In this document: positions 1 through 8,643 of the stretch, one piece after another | Layout: the number at the start of each line of letters is the position of its first letter | Position numbering within the stretch: position 1 is the first letter of the stretch | Source: Rhodococcus maanshanensis NBRC 100610 | Lineage (GTDB): Bacteria; Actinomycetota; Actinomycetes; Mycobacteriales; Mycobacteriaceae | Length of the DNA stretch: 64,000 bases | Direction: 5' to 3' | Assembly: GCF_001894865.1 (NCBI RefSeq) | Contig: NZ_BCXA01000024.1 | Coordinates: 61,900 to 125,899 of the forward strand | The notes under the pieces: model-generated | Told to the model about the DNA's origin: nothing | The model's database searches: none | Seen by the model: only the letters and a program-made list of their open reading frames with translations | Program-made: the position numbers and the translations under genes

Positions 1-948
1 GATGTTTTCGGTGACGAGATCGTGCGGATCGGCGAGCGTCGTGCCGATGTGGTCTGCGTGACCGCGGCGATGTCGAAACCGGTCGGACTCGGCCCCTTCG
101 CCCGGACCTTCCCCGACCGGGTCTTCGACGTCGGCATCGCCGAACAGCACGCCGTGTGCTCGGCCGCTGGTCTGGCGATGGGGGGACTGCACCCCGTGGT
201 GTGCCTCTACGCCACCTTTCTGGGCCGGGCCTTCGACCAGGTGCTGATGGACGTCGCCCTGCAGCGGCAGCCGGTCACCTTCGTGCTCGACCGGGCAGGC
301 ATCACCGGTCCCGACGGTGCCTCCCATCACGGCATGTGGGACACCGGGATCCTGAGCTTGGTGCCGGGGGTGCGCGTCGCGGCGCCGCGGGATCCGGCCT
401 CGCTGCGTGAGCTCCTCGGCGAGGCCGTCGCCGACGACCGCGGGCCGACCGTGATTCGCTATCCCAAAGCGACAGCGGGACAGGATATCCCGGCGACCAG
501 GCGGGTGGACGGTCTGGACATCCTGTACGACCCCGGGTCGCGGTCGCCCGAGGTGCTGCTGGTCGCCGCCGGGGTGATGGCCGGTCCCTGCCTCGAGGCC
601 GCGGCACTCCTGCGCGGCTCCGGGATCGGCGCCACGGTGGTCGATCCGCGCTGGATCACCCCGATCAACCCGGCCCTGATCGAGTTGGCCGCGCGGCACC
701 GCCTCGTCGTCACGGTCGAGGACGCCGCCCGCACCGGGGGCATGGGGGCACTTCTCGTGGAGGCCTGTGCCGACGCCGCCCTGACGACGCCCGTTCGGCC
801 ACTCGGACTCCCGCGCGCCTTCATCGATCACGGCGGGCGGGGGGACCTGCTGGCCCGGCACGGCCTCACGGGGGAGCGGATCGCGGCCGCCGCAGCGCGA
901 CTGCTCGCCGGGTCCTCGGACGAGCCGGATGATCCCGCGCATGAGTGA
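1..948 (+). CDS. dxs: 1-deoxy-D-xylulose-5-phosphate synthase, 3' part
   Basis: The frame is already open at base 1, so the N-terminal half lies outside the window; 315 residues remain, about half of a normal enzyme of roughly 640. Visible are the transketolase pyrimidine-binding domain, with the motif GIAEQHA whose glutamate activates thiamine diphosphate, and the transketolase C-terminal domain. The family joins pyruvate and glyceraldehyde 3-phosphate in the first step of the MEP isoprenoid pathway. The GTG at 22 is internal, because the residues before it (DVFGDEIV) also fit the family. The stop overlaps the start of the next gene, so the two are probably translated together. It could be a second, accessory Dxs copy; the missing half prevents a decision. 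Confidence 0.85.
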   Translation, partial: DVFGDEIVRIGERRADVVCVTAAMSKPVGLGPFARTFPDRVFDVGIAEQHAVCSAAGLAMGGLHPVVCLYATFLGRAFDQVLMDVALQRQPVTFVLDRAGITGPDGASHHGMWDTGILSLVPGVRVAAPRDPASLRELLGEAVADDRGPTVIRYPKATAGQDIPATRRVDGLDILYDPGSRSPEVLLVAAGVMAGPCLEAAALLRGSGIGATVVDPRWITPINPALIELAARHRLVVTVEDAARTGGMGALLVEACADAALTTPVRPLGLPRAFIDHGGRGDLLARHGLTGERIAAAAARLLAGSSDEPDDPAHE

Positions 949-1489
949 GCGCACCGAACTGCGGTCCGGGGACGAGGTGCTGGCGATCTTCGACGACGCG
1001 GGCAGGCAGATCGGTACCGCGCCCAGGTCGCGGGTCTTCGCGGAGGGACTGTGGCTGGCCAGCGCCGGGGTCCTGCTGAGGTCTCTCGACGGTAGGTGGG
1101 TCTACGTGCATCGGCGCTCGCACAACAAGGAGGTGTTCGGCGGGCTGAATGATTGCATCGCGGGCGGTGGCGTCGACCCGGGGGAGAGTCCCGAGCAGGC
1201 CGCCCGTCGAGAGCTGGGGGAGGAGCTGGGGGTCACCGGTGTCACGCTGTCGCCGCTGGCGCGTATCTCCTGGGACGGGAGCTGGGCGGGACGACCGCTG
1301 CGGTGCCATCTCCATGCGTTCGAGGGCCAGTACGACGGGCCGATCCGGCACCAGGACCGGGAGATCGCGGGCGGCGGGTGGTGGACCGAGGCGGGCCTGC
1401 GGCGGCGCCTCGCGGACCCCTCGTGGCCGTTCGCGCCGCACAGCCGGGCCCTGCTCGGTGCCTCGCTGGGGTGGGCGACGGGCCGCTAG
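941..1489 (+). CDS. Nudix hydrolase (YfcD-like)
   Basis: This 182-residue protein carries a complete Nudix box, G-x5-E-x7-R-E-L-x-E-E-x-G, in the segment [20 protein letters not shown], which binds metal and cleaves nucleoside-diphosphate-linked substrates. The upstream stretch [18 protein letters not shown] is typical of the YfcD/isopentenyl-diphosphate-isomerase-like branch of Nudix proteins. I chose ATG at 941, which overlaps the dxs stop by 8 bases (ATGAGTGA); an ATG at 929 in the same frame is possible. Its position after dxs suggests a job near isoprenoid precursors, but the cysteine and glutamate pattern of true type-I IPP isomerase is not evident, so the substrate is unknown. Confidence 0.8.
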   Translation: MSERTELRSGDEVLAIFDDAGRQIGTAPRSRVFAEGLWLASAGVLLRSLDGRWVYVHRRSHNKEVFGGLNDCIAGGGVDPGESPEQAARRELGEELGVTGVTLSPLARISWDGSWAGRPLRCHLHAFEGQYDGPIRHQDREIAGGGWWTEAGLRRRLADPSWPFAPHSRALLGASLGWATGR

Positions 1490-1495
1490 GCCGAC

Positions 1496-2131
1496 TCAGA
1501 ATTCGAACAGGTCCGCGGCGGCCGCCACCGCCAGCGGCGCTGCTGCGCTCTTGTCAGGGGAGAGATCGTGGCCGGTGCCCTCCACCAGCACGAGTCGCGT
1601 CGGTGTCGGCACCAGTTCGAGGGCGGCGCGCATCTCGTCCGGGGTCCCGAACGGGTCCCGGGTGCCGTGCACGAACACGCACGGAACGCGCAGGTCCGGT
1701 AGGTGGGCGGTTCTGGCCTTCTCGGGCTTACCCGGCGGGTGCAGCGGATACGAGAACAGCACCAGTCCGTCGCAGGATTCGGGGTGCTCCGCCGCGAGCA
1801 TGGTGGACTGGCGGCCGCCGTAAGAGTGTCCGCCGAGAATCATTGGGCCCGAAGTGAGTTCGCGAATCGCCTCCGCGGCGGCCGCGATGCCCTCGCGATC
1901 GCGATCCGCGGTGGACGGGCTCGGTGGGCCCTTCGGCCTGCGCTGTCGGAACGGCAGGTCGTAGCGGAGGACGAGCAGCCCGCGCTCCGCGAATTCCGTT
2001 GCCGCCCGCTGCAACATCTTGGCGTCGCGGTTACCGCCTGCGCCGTGTGCGAGCAGAAGGGCGCCGACCGGATCCCCTGCGGGCCGGTGGAGAACGCCGC
2101 TCACGCCCTCGCGTTCGAACAGCTCAGTCAT
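1496..2131 (-). CDS. alpha/beta hydrolase (Tex30/dienelactone-hydrolase type)
   Basis: This protein of about 211 residues has the full alpha/beta-hydrolase signature: an oxyanion-hole segment LLLAHGAGGNRD, the nucleophile elbow GGHSYGG, an acid in VHGTRDPFG and the catalytic histidine in GTGHDLS. It resembles the small cytosolic Tex30/KANL3-like branch rather than lipases with a large lid, and it has no signal peptide. I chose ATG at 2131, which leaves a short N-terminus before the first strand; an in-frame ATG at 2191 would add 20 residues without clear homology. It converges with the Nudix gene, with 6 bases between their ends. The substrate cannot be read from the sequence. Confidence 0.75.
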   Translation of the reverse strand: MTELFEREGVSGVLHRPAGDPVGALLLAHGAGGNRDAKMLQRAATEFAERGLLVLRYDLPFRQRRPKGPPSPSTADRDREGIAAAAEAIRELTSGPMILGGHSYGGRQSTMLAAEHPESCDGLVLFSYPLHPPGKPEKARTAHLPDLRVPCVFVHGTRDPFGTPDEMRAALELVPTPTRLVLVEGTGHDLSPDKSAAAPLAVAAAADLFEF

Positions 2132-2288
2132 GACCTCGACGCTATCGCGTACCGGGCCAGAGTGTTTAGGGGGCCGAACCAACGCTGACATCGGTACCCG
2201 ATCGGAGGACGATGAAACGGACCGGTCTCGCTTCGAGGTCCCGGAGACCCGTCACGACAGCACCCGCGGATTCCCGAGCGAAGGTGAG

Positions 2289-3764
2289 GTGGCTGAGGTG
2301 GCCGAGGCTCCGGTGGGCGAGGCCGCCGCGGAAAGTTCCGTCGAGAGCGGTGGCTACCACCAGGAACTGAAGCGGACGCTCGGCTCCTTTCAGGTGTTCG
2401 CGATCTCGTTCGCCTTCATCTCGGTGGCGGTCGGCATCTTCGGGACCTACGACGACGTGCTGCAGAACGCGGGGCCGGTGGGGATCTGGCTCTGGTTGAT
2501 CGCTGTGGTCGGGTAGATCCTGGTGGCGCTGGTGTATGCGCAGTTCGCGGCCCGCATACCGCTCAGCGGCTCCACCTACCAATGGGCCTCACGCCTGGCC
2601 AACCCGAAGATCGGCTGGGGGTTCGGGTGGCTGACCGTCTGCTACCTGTCATTCGGTGTCGTCGCGGTCGACAACGCCCTTGCCAGCCAGGCCTTCATGC
2701 CGCTGTTCGGCATGGAGCCGGACGAGGACACCGCGCGCGTGATCACGCTGGTGATGATGTTCGTCCAGGCATTGCTCGTCGTGTTCTCGACGCGCATCGT
2801 CGCCATGATCAACGCGAGCGCGGTGGGGCTCGAGCTGGTGATCGTCGTGGTGCTGGCGATTGCGCTCATCGTCGCCGTCCTGATCACGGGCGACGGCGGG
2901 GCGGGCAACCTCACCTCGCGCGGTGTCACCGAGAACGCGCCCGACTACTTCGCCGTCGGCGGCGGGTTGATGGCCGCGATGATCATGGGCCTGGCCACGC
3001 TGGTCGGCTTCGACGCCGCCGCGAACCTGGCCGAGGAGGCCAAGGATCCCTTCCGCAGCGTGCCGCGCGCGATCGTGGGATCGGTCGCGGCGGCCGGGGC
3101 GCTGGGAATGGTGTTCCTGATCGCACTCACCGTCGCGATCGACGACATCCCGCGGATCAGCAAGAGCGAGTCGCCGGTCGCCGCGATCATGCGCGATCAG
3201 CTCGGTCCCGTGATGGAACGAACACTCCTCGTCGCGATCACGTTCGCCTTCTTCGCCGCCGGGATGGTGACGATGGCCGCGTGCTCGCGGATCGTCTTCG
3301 CGATGGCGCGCGATTCCCGGTTCCCCGCCCACCAGGTGATGCGGCGGATCAACCCGCGCACGCAGACACCGGTCCAGGCGACGATCCTGATCCTCGTCGT
3401 CGGGGTGGTCCTGATGGTCGCGCTTCCCGGTGATGCGCTGCTGGAGCTGATCGTGGCGGGGACGCTCCTCACGGCCATCGTCTACGCGGCCACAGTCGTC
3501 CTCTACCTCGCGGTGCGCAGGCGGCTGGACCGCAAGGAGGGCGGGTTCAACCTCGGGCGATTCGAACTACCCGTCGCGATCGGGGCGCTCGTGTGGATGG
3601 CGGTCGTGCTGTTCGTGCTGATATCCCCGGGGGAGGCGTTCGTCCCCGTCCTGATCGTCGCGGGTCTGCTCGTCCTGGGCGGGCTGTTCTTCCTCGCCAT
3701 GTGGGTCTTCGACCGCGAGGTGCTCGAGACCGAGCCGGGGGACATCAGCGTCTACAAGCATTGA
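2289..3764 (+). pseudogene. APC-family amino acid permease interrupted by in-frame TAG
   Basis: Reading from GTG 2289, the frame encodes a permease of 491 residues of the amino acid-polyamine-organocation superfamily, with about 12 membrane segments. It starts with ELKRTLGSFQVFAISFAFIS, the usual first helix, and has the conserved helix-6 region ATLVGFDAAANLAEEAKDPF. Codon 76 is TAG (2514-2516). Both sides stay in the same frame and both match the family, and CAG (Gln) in this place would restore it, so one C-to-T change is the simplest explanation. It is a recent pseudogene, a sequencing error, or a readthrough gene. An ATG at 2212 with a good GGAGG site is out of frame and closes after about 52 codons. 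The fragment 2523-3764 alone lacks the first two helices. Confidence 0.8.
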
Positions 3765-3778
3765 CCGGAGGTGACCGA

Positions 3779-5116
3779 GTGGGTGCTACCGCAAGACTGA
3801 CGGGTGAGGTGGTGCGTCCGGGTGATCCTGGCTACGAGGCGGCGCGAATCGGCTGGAACCGCCTGTACTCCCGCTATCCCGAGGCGATCGTGTTCTGCTG
3901 CGACGCGCACGAGGTGGTCGACGCGGTCGAGTGGGCCCGCGCGGAGGGCATCGCCCTGCGCGCCCGCAGCGGACGTCACAGCCTCGAGGGTTGGTCCTCG
4001 CTCGACGGCGGCCTGGTCGTCGACGTCAGCCGGATGAAGAACCTCGAGATCGACGAGGCGGCGCGCACGGCGACGGTCGGGACGGGGCTCACCCAGGCCG
4101 AGGCGGTCGCGGCGCTGGGGCGGCGCGGATACGTGATACCGACCGGTTCGGAGGGCGGCGTGGGCCTCGGTGGCGTGATCCTCGGCGGCGGCTTCGGATT
4201 GCTCACCCGCAGCATGGGTATGGCCTGCGACAACCTGCTCGCCGCCGAGGTCGTGGTCGCCGACGGCGCGCGCTCGGCGAAGGTGGTGCTGGCCACCGAG
4301 AGCACCGACTCCGACCTGCTCTGGGCGTGCCGCGGCGGAGGCGGCGGCAACTTCGGGATCGCGACGTCCTACACGGTGAAACTGCACGAGCTCGCCGATG
4401 TCACCTTCCTGATCGCCAGGTGGACCGGGCACGGCGAGCTGGGCGCGCTGCTCCGCGCGTGGCAGCGGGACGCGCCGGTCGCCGACGAGCGGCTGACCAG
4501 CGCGCTCGAGGTGGATTCCAGCGCGGTCGAGCTCTCCGCGTTGCTCTACGACGGCTCGCGCCGGGAGCTGACCGACCAGCTGCGCTCGCTGCTGACGATC
4601 GGTGACCCCGACGTGAGTTTCATCGAGGGCGCCTGGCCCGAGGTGTACGGCAGCGTCGATCGGGGTCCGGAGGACGTGGCCAACTGGAAGTTCTACTCCC
4701 AGTTCGTCACCCGTCCGTTCCCCGACGAGGCGATCGATCTGGTCGTTCGCTTCATGGACGACGCGCCCAGTGCGCCGAGCAACTTCTTCTGCTCGAGCTT
4801 CGGTGGTGCCGTCCGGCACGCCCCTGCAGGCGGGTCGGCGTTCCCGCACCGCGACGCGTTGTTCTACTGCGAGCCGGGCGCGGCCTGGAACGACCCCGAG
4901 CTGAACTCGAGGGCCCTGGGCTGGGCGGCCGGCTTCTGGCGCGCGCTGCGCCCGTACTGCGACGGCGCCTACGTCAACGTGCCCAATGCCCCGGCATCGG
5001 AGTGGGAGCGCGACTACTACGGGCCCAACCGTGAGCGCCTGCGGCAGGTCAAGGCCACCTACGACCCTCAGAACGTGTTCCGCTTCGAACAGAGCGTGCC
5101 GCCCGAGCCCTGTTGA
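3779..5116 (+). CDS. FAD-linked oxidoreductase, berberine-bridge type
   Basis: The 445-residue product has the FAD_binding_4 (PCMH) domain followed by a C-terminal BBE domain. The motif RSGRHSLEG near residue 67 holds the histidine that commonly binds FAD covalently, and the glycine-rich stretch GVGLGGVILGGGFG follows. The C-terminal YYGPNRERLRQVKATYDPQNVF is the usual BBE ending. No second flavin-attachment cysteine is obvious. Relatives oxidise sugars, alkaloids or other small alcohols using oxygen. GTG at 3779 was chosen because GGAGG lies 7 bases before it (3767-3771) and the family alignment begins just after. The 3' end overlaps the next gene on the opposite strand by 49 bases. Confidence 0.85.
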   Translation: MGATARLTGEVVRPGDPGYEAARIGWNRLYSRYPEAIVFCCDAHEVVDAVEWARAEGIALRARSGRHSLEGWSSLDGGLVVDVSRMKNLEIDEAARTATVGTGLTQAEAVAALGRRGYVIPTGSEGGVGLGGVILGGGFGLLTRSMGMACDNLLAAEVVVADGARSAKVVLATESTDSDLLWACRGGGGGNFGIATSYTVKLHELADVTFLIARWTGHGELGALLRAWQRDAPVADERLTSALEVDSSAVELSALLYDGSRRELTDQLRSLLTIGDPDVSFIEGAWPEVYGSVDRGPEDVANWKFYSQFVTRPFPDEAIDLVVRFMDDAPSAPSNFFCSSFGGAVRHAPAGGSAFPHRDALFYCEPGAAWNDPELNSRALGWAAGFWRALRPYCDGAYVNVPNAPASEWERDYYGPNRERLRQVKATYDPQNVFRFEQSVPPEPC

Positions 5117-5976
5117 GGACGGACCGCCGCGACCTCCAGTCGCTCGAGCGGGTACGGGGGAGGGCCGACCCCGGTGACCCGGTAGTTGCCCCATGGGTCC
5201 TGCTCGGCCAGCGACGCGGGCGTCGCGGGTCCACCGGCGATGGTGAGGTGCAGCGCGGAGCGGCCGCGCCGCTTGAGCTCGGTCAGGCCGTCGCCCGCGA
5301 TCCGGCCGTACCAGTGGTAGTTCCCGTCGAGCGGTTCGAAGTGGCCGTTCAGGTGGACCCGCACAGCCAGGGCTACCTCGTCCGCCGTCAGCACCGCGGC
5401 TCCGGCGTAGGCGTCGTCGTCCTCACGTTCGTCGATGTTGCCGAGCTCGAAGGCGCTTCGCTGCGGGCCGCGCAGGGCGCGCGGCCTCGACCTCCACCAC
5501 GACCTGGCAGGCGTGTGGTGGACGATCCGGTTGAACTCGCGCTGGGCCCCGGCGCGCACCTCGATCCGGGTGGCCTCCTCGGCCGCCATCATCGTCAGGC
5601 AGGTGCGGATGTGCCGGGCCTGGTCGGCGGCGTACTCGTCGGTGACGAGAAAGAGGTTCGGGAAGCCGGTGTGCGCGATGCCGAGATAGGCCGCCTGCTC
5701 GCCCCGCGCGGCCTCCTCGAGGCTCGTCCCGCCGCGGCCCGGGATGGGGACGGCGGTGCCCGGACCGGCCACCAGGAGTCGCGGACGATGGACCTCGCCC
5801 CGCGCGGTCCGCACCCGCCACCGGTCGGTCTCCTCGTCGAAGTCGCACGAAACCGGCTCCGGCCCGCCGGACAGGTCGAGGACGACATGGCCGCCTCGCC
5901 CGGTGGCCTCGAGCGTGCGTGCGATGCCCGGTCCCGCGGATCCGGCGCCGACGATCAGGACCCCGGTCTCGGGCAT
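5068..5976 (-). CDS. shortened flavin monooxygenase-like protein with DUF4873 domain
   Basis: This protein of 302 residues begins with a dinucleotide-binding motif (VLIVGAGSAGPG), then passes to sequence typical of the C-terminal part of class-B flavin monooxygenases (AAYLGIAHTGFPNLFLV, then IEVRAGAQREFNR), and ends with a DUF4873 domain (LNGHFEPLDGNYHWYGRI). Full monooxygenases of this class need about 480 residues before DUF4873; here the middle, with the NADP-binding and fingerprint motifs, is missing. It may be a decayed enzyme or a reduced partner protein. The start codon overlaps the stop of the diiron oxygenase gene (TGATG), so the two are translationally coupled and probably act together. 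Its 3' end runs 49 bases into the convergent flavoprotein gene. Confidence 0.65.
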   Translation of the reverse strand: MPETGVLIVGAGSAGPGIARTLEATGRGGHVVLDLSGGPEPVSCDFDEETDRWRVRTARGEVHRPRLLVAGPGTAVPIPGRGGTSLEEAARGEQAAYLGIAHTGFPNLFLVTDEYAADQARHIRTCLTMMAAEEATRIEVRAGAQREFNRIVHHTPARSWWRSRPRALRGPQRSAFELGNIDEREDDDAYAGAAVLTADEVALAVRVHLNGHFEPLDGNYHWYGRIAGDGLTELKRRGRSALHLTIAGGPATPASLAEQDPWGNYRVTGVGPPPYPLERLEVAAVRPQQGSGGTLCSKRNTF

Positions 5977-6872
5977 CACAGGAAGCCGCCGCGCCGCCAC
6001 ATCGCCCTTGAGCTCGCCCGCATCAGCCCGTTCTCCTCCAGGAACGCGGCCAGCGACTCGAAGCCGCGTCGCTGGTTCTCCCGGAAGTACGGGTTCGCCA
6101 GCGCCTGCCTGCGGGCCTGCTCGGGATCCAGCCCGGCCCGCGCGTACATCACCGGGTTGGTGAACAACCGCTGGAGCAGCGGTCCGCCGATGCCCTGCAC
6201 CGTGCCGACCCACAGCTGTTCGATCCAGTGGCTCTGCGCCACCCGGCGCCGCACGCCCTCGCGGGCGAAGCGGATGTGCCGCGATTCCTCGGTGACATGG
6301 ATCTGCATCAGCCGCGAGATCATCGGCTGCAGCTGCGGGTCGTCGAGTACCCGGCGCTGGGTGGCGTCGAAGATCTCCTCACCGATCAGGGCTGCCACCC
6401 ACAGCATCGTGCCGCGGAAGGTCTTGGGTAGGAGGTTGACCATCAGGGCCTGGTGTCGTCGCAGCTGGTACGGCTTGGCGCCGATCCGCTCGATCGCCCG
6501 GCCGAACATGGTCATGTGCCTGCACTCGTCGCCCATCTCGGTGAGCACGTACCGGGTGTGCAGCGAGGCCGGGTCGCTGTGCAGCAGCGCCCGCAGCAGG
6601 GCCTGGTTGAGGATGTTCTCGAACCAGATCCCGACGCTGAGGATGTTCGCGGATTCCTGCCGGGAGAGCTCGATCCGCTGGGCCTCGCTCATCGACTCCC
6701 ACATCGGCGTCCCGTAGAGGGAGAGCACGTGCGGGGGCAGGAAGTACTTGCCCTCCTCGAGGGGTGCGTCCCAGTCGATGTCCACGACGGGGGCGTAGGA
6801 GCGTTTGACCGAACCCTTGAGCAGTCGATCCGCGACCGTCTCCCGGTCCAGCGGTGTGGCGGCCTGCGACAT
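5976..6872 (-). CDS. AurF-like diiron oxygenase (first copy)
   Basis: The 298-residue product is a helical ferritin-like protein with the iron-ligand pattern of the AurF family (p-aminobenzoate N-oxygenase): EMGDECRH (E112, E116, H119), EE at 165-166, and HVTEESRH (H192, E195/E196, H199). AurF relatives oxidise amines or other groups on small molecules and need an electron donor. ATG 6872 has GGAGG about 6 bases upstream. The gene is first in a leftward operon with the FMO/DUF4873 gene and is divergent from a TetR gene, with palindromes between them, so regulation by that TetR protein is likely. Substrate unknown; no non-ribosomal or polyketide genes are next to it. Confidence 0.8.
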   Translation of the reverse strand: MSQAATPLDRETVADRLLKGSVKRSYAPVVDIDWDAPLEEGKYFLPPHVLSLYGTPMWESMSEAQRIELSRQESANILSVGIWFENILNQALLRALLHSDPASLHTRYVLTEMGDECRHMTMFGRAIERIGAKPYQLRRHQALMVNLLPKTFRGTMLWVAALIGEEIFDATQRRVLDDPQLQPMISRLMQIHVTEESRHIRFAREGVRRRVAQSHWIEQLWVGTVQGIGGPLLQRLFTNPVMYARAGLDPEQARRQALANPYFRENQRRGFESLAAFLEENGLMRASSRAMWRRGGFL

Positions 6873-6922
6873 GGCTGTCCTCCGTGGCTGATCCCGGTGT
6901 GGTGCCGGGCATTTCGCGTGCG

Positions 6923-6945
6923 CGTTTTCGTTCTTTGTAAAAACG
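6923..6945. promoter_or_regulatory. AT-rich inverted repeat before the diiron operon
   Basis: CGTTTT (6923-6928) and AAAACG (6940-6945) form a spaced inverted repeat with 11 bases between the arms, inside an unusually A/T-rich stretch about 50 bases upstream of the diiron oxygenase start. It could be a regulator site or part of the leftward promoter. The evidence is only the symmetry and the base composition. Confidence 0.35.
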
Positions 6946-6978
6946 TAAACCGGTCGAGGGGCGAGGTCAATAGATACC

Positions 6979-6995
6979 TGTGAACCTAATTCACA
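6979..6995. promoter_or_regulatory. palindromic operator candidate, TetR/diiron divergent region
   Basis: TGTGAA-cctaa-TTCACA is a perfect 6-bp inverted repeat with a 5-base centre, in the 185-base gap between the divergent diiron oxygenase operon and the TetR gene. TetR-family proteins usually bind such a palindrome between themselves and the genes they control. It lies roughly 105 bases before the oxygenase start and 63 before the tetR start, so it could control both promoters. Confidence 0.55.
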
Positions 6996-7045
6996 TACTT
7001 TTGCCCGCTCCGGGCGTCGGCGCCTGCTGAGGGGGGGCGTCGCCA

Positions 7046-7051
7046 TAGAAT
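7046..7051 (+). promoter_or_regulatory. -10 element of a probably leaderless tetR transcript
   Basis: TAGAAT at 7046-7051 matches the actinobacterial -10 consensus and ends 6 bases before the GTG at 7058. Transcription would start at or next to the start codon, so the mRNA would be leaderless; no Shine-Dalgarno sequence is visible before this GTG. This agrees with the chosen start. Confidence 0.4.
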
Positions 7052-7057
7052 CGGCCG

Positions 7058-7717
7058 GTGCGGCCTTCAGTGAGACCAGTGGATCCGGACGCGATCCGGG
7101 AGCAGATCCTGGACGCGGCGATGGAGTGCGTCATCGAGCTGGGGTTCACCTCCCGTCTGCACGCCGCCATCGCGCAGCGCGCTGGCCTGTCGCGGCCAAC
7201 CGTCTACAAGTACGTCGGGGATCAGAACGCGATCTTCGGTGCCCTGTTCCAGCGGGAGATCACCCGGTTCTTCGTCGTGCTCGATCCGGTGCTGCGTGGG
7301 CAGGAGCGGAGCCTGCGGGGCGACCAGAAACCGGGCCGGGACCTGCGGGTCGGGTTCGTCGACGCGATCGTGTTCGCCGTGCAGTACGCCCGTGCGCACC
7401 CGCTGCTGCAGAAGGGCCTGCGCGACGATCCCCAGGTGGTGCTGCCGTGGTTCACGATCCGGGCCAAGCCCTTCGTCGAGCTCGGCGCGAACCTGCTCAC
7501 CCCGCACTTCCAGCGGCTGTTCACGCCCGGTCAGCTCGCGGAGGTCAGCCCGAAGGCGATCTCCGAGTGGGCCTTTCGGATCATCGGGTCACTGATCGTC
7601 ACCGAGGGCATCGTCGACACCACGCAGGAGCAGTCGCTGCGCGAGTTCGTCAGCTCGCTGCTGTCGATCGCGTTCATCCCCGCGCCGGACCCGGGGCTGG
7701 TGCGCGGCGCGGGGTGA
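7058..7717 (+). CDS. TetR/AcrR-family transcriptional regulator
   Basis: The 219-residue protein has an N-terminal TetR helix-turn-helix at about residues 12-58: REQILDAAMECVIELGF, then HAAIAQRAGLSRPTVYKYVGD. The C-terminal two thirds are the variable ligand-binding and dimerisation helices. It is divergent from the AurF-like operon and is most simply a repressor of that operon and of itself. Starts at GTG 7070 or 7079 are possible, but the -10 element at 7046-7051 favours 7058. It ends 20 bases before the convergent cupin gene. Confidence 0.85.
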   Translation: MRPSVRPVDPDAIREQILDAAMECVIELGFTSRLHAAIAQRAGLSRPTVYKYVGDQNAIFGALFQREITRFFVVLDPVLRGQERSLRGDQKPGRDLRVGFVDAIVFAVQYARAHPLLQKGLRDDPQVVLPWFTIRAKPFVELGANLLTPHFQRLFTPGQLAEVSPKAISEWAFRIIGSLIVTEGIVDTTQEQSLREFVSSLLSIAFIPAPDPGLVRGAG

Positions 7718-7737
7718 CACCCGCTCGGACGGGCCCG

Positions 7738-8070
7738 CTACTTGGGCACGGCCACCGTGAGCAGGAAGGCGACGTCCTCGAGTGCCTCGACGCTGTGCCG
7801 GGCCGCCGGGATGACCAGCATGTCGCCGGTCGAGCCCTTCCAGGAGTCCTCGCCGCTGATCAGTGCGAGCTTGCCGCTGAGCACCAGCAGGGTGGCCTCG
7901 CCCGGGCTGTCGTGCTCGGCCATCACTTCGCCCGCGCTCAGGCCGACGACCGTCTGCCGGAGGCTGCGCTGATGGCCCCCGTAGATGGTCTGCGAGCTGC
8001 GCCCGCTGGTGGCCGCGGCTGCCAGCTTGAGCTGCTGCCGGGCGACGGCTGTCAATGACTTCTTGTCCAT
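7738..8070 (-). CDS. single-domain cupin protein
   Basis: This 110-residue protein is one cupin domain and almost nothing else. The segment GEVMAEHDSPGEATLLVLSGKLAL corresponds to cupin motif 1 and GDMLVIPAARHSVEAL to motif 2. Histidines and glutamates in these motifs could bind a metal, although motif 1 is not a full G(X)5HXH(X)3-4E pattern. Small cupins of this kind bind or sense small ligands or serve as simple dioxygenases. The start has AAGGAGAGG about 7 bases upstream. It lies 87 bases after dfrA on the same strand, so it may be a late member of the thyA-dfrA transcript or have its own promoter. Function is not known. Confidence 0.7.
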   Translation of the reverse strand: MDKKSLTAVARQQLKLAAAATSGRSSQTIYGGHQRSLRQTVVGLSAGEVMAEHDSPGEATLLVLSGKLALISGEDSWKGSTGDMLVIPAARHSVEALEDVAFLLTVAVPK

Positions 8071-8157
8071 GAAGCGCCTCTCCTTGGGCTTGGGGAAAGA
8101 CCTGCCCTTGGAGTATGACGCACCACCCCACCCATGGGGCGTTACTGGCGGAACCGA

Positions 8158-8643
8158 TCAGCCGCGGATGTAGGTGCGGAACCGGAACTTCAGTCCGTCC
8201 CGCTCCGAGGTCAGCCAGTCGCCGGTCGTCTCGGGAGTCCACTCGTCGCCGATCGTCGGCGCGTATGCATCGCCCTCGGTGTCCACGTCCACCTCGGTCA
8301 CGACCAGCCGGTCGGCGAACGGCATTGCCGCGCTGTAGATCTCGCCTCCCCCCATCACCCAGGTCTCGCCGGGCCCTGCCAGGGTGATGGCGGACTCGAC
8401 CGAGTGCGCGGCCTCGGCGCCCTCGGCCAGCCAGTCCCGGTCGCGGGTCACCACGATGTTGCGCCTGCCCGTGAGGGGCCGGAACCGCGGCGGCAGCGAG
8501 TCCCAGGTCTTTCGGCCCATCACCACCGGGTGCCCCGAGGTGACGTCCTTGAAGTAGGCCATGTCCTCGGGAATCCGCCACGGGATCGCCCCGTCGCGGC
8601 CGATGACGCCCGCCCGGCTCTGCGCCCAGATCAGTCCGAGCAC
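8158..8643 (-). CDS. dfrA: dihydrofolate reductase
   Basis: The 161-residue protein is full length for bacterial dihydrofolate reductase, which regenerates tetrahydrofolate with NADPH. Seen are LIWAQSRAGVIGRDGAIPWRIPEDMAYFK-type substrate- and cofactor-binding residues including the conserved acidic residue in PEDMAYF, the NADPH-binding segments VVMGRKTWDSLP and NIVVTRD, and WVMGGGEIYS. The GTG start overlaps the thyA stop by one base (TAGTG), so it is translationally coupled to thymidylate synthase, the enzyme that makes the dihydrofolate it reduces. The same thyA-dfrA pair occurs in mycobacteria. Confidence 0.95.
   Translation of the reverse strand: MLGLIWAQSRAGVIGRDGAIPWRIPEDMAYFKDVTSGHPVVMGRKTWDSLPPRFRPLTGRRNIVVTRDRDWLAEGAEAAHSVESAITLAGPGETWVMGGGEIYSAAMPFADRLVVTEVDVDTEGDAYAPTIGDEWTPETTGDWLTSERDGLKFRFRTYIRG

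Noticed and set aside
2212..2370. ATG with a good GGAGG site before the broken permease
   Set aside because: It is out of frame with the permease and closes after about 52 codons with an arginine-rich product; it was kept only as a possible second lesion of the pseudogene.
5113..6717. 534-codon plus-strand frame across the FMO/DUF4873 and diiron genes
   Set aside because: The minus-strand products show FAD, DUF4873 and diiron motifs, while this frame shows none.
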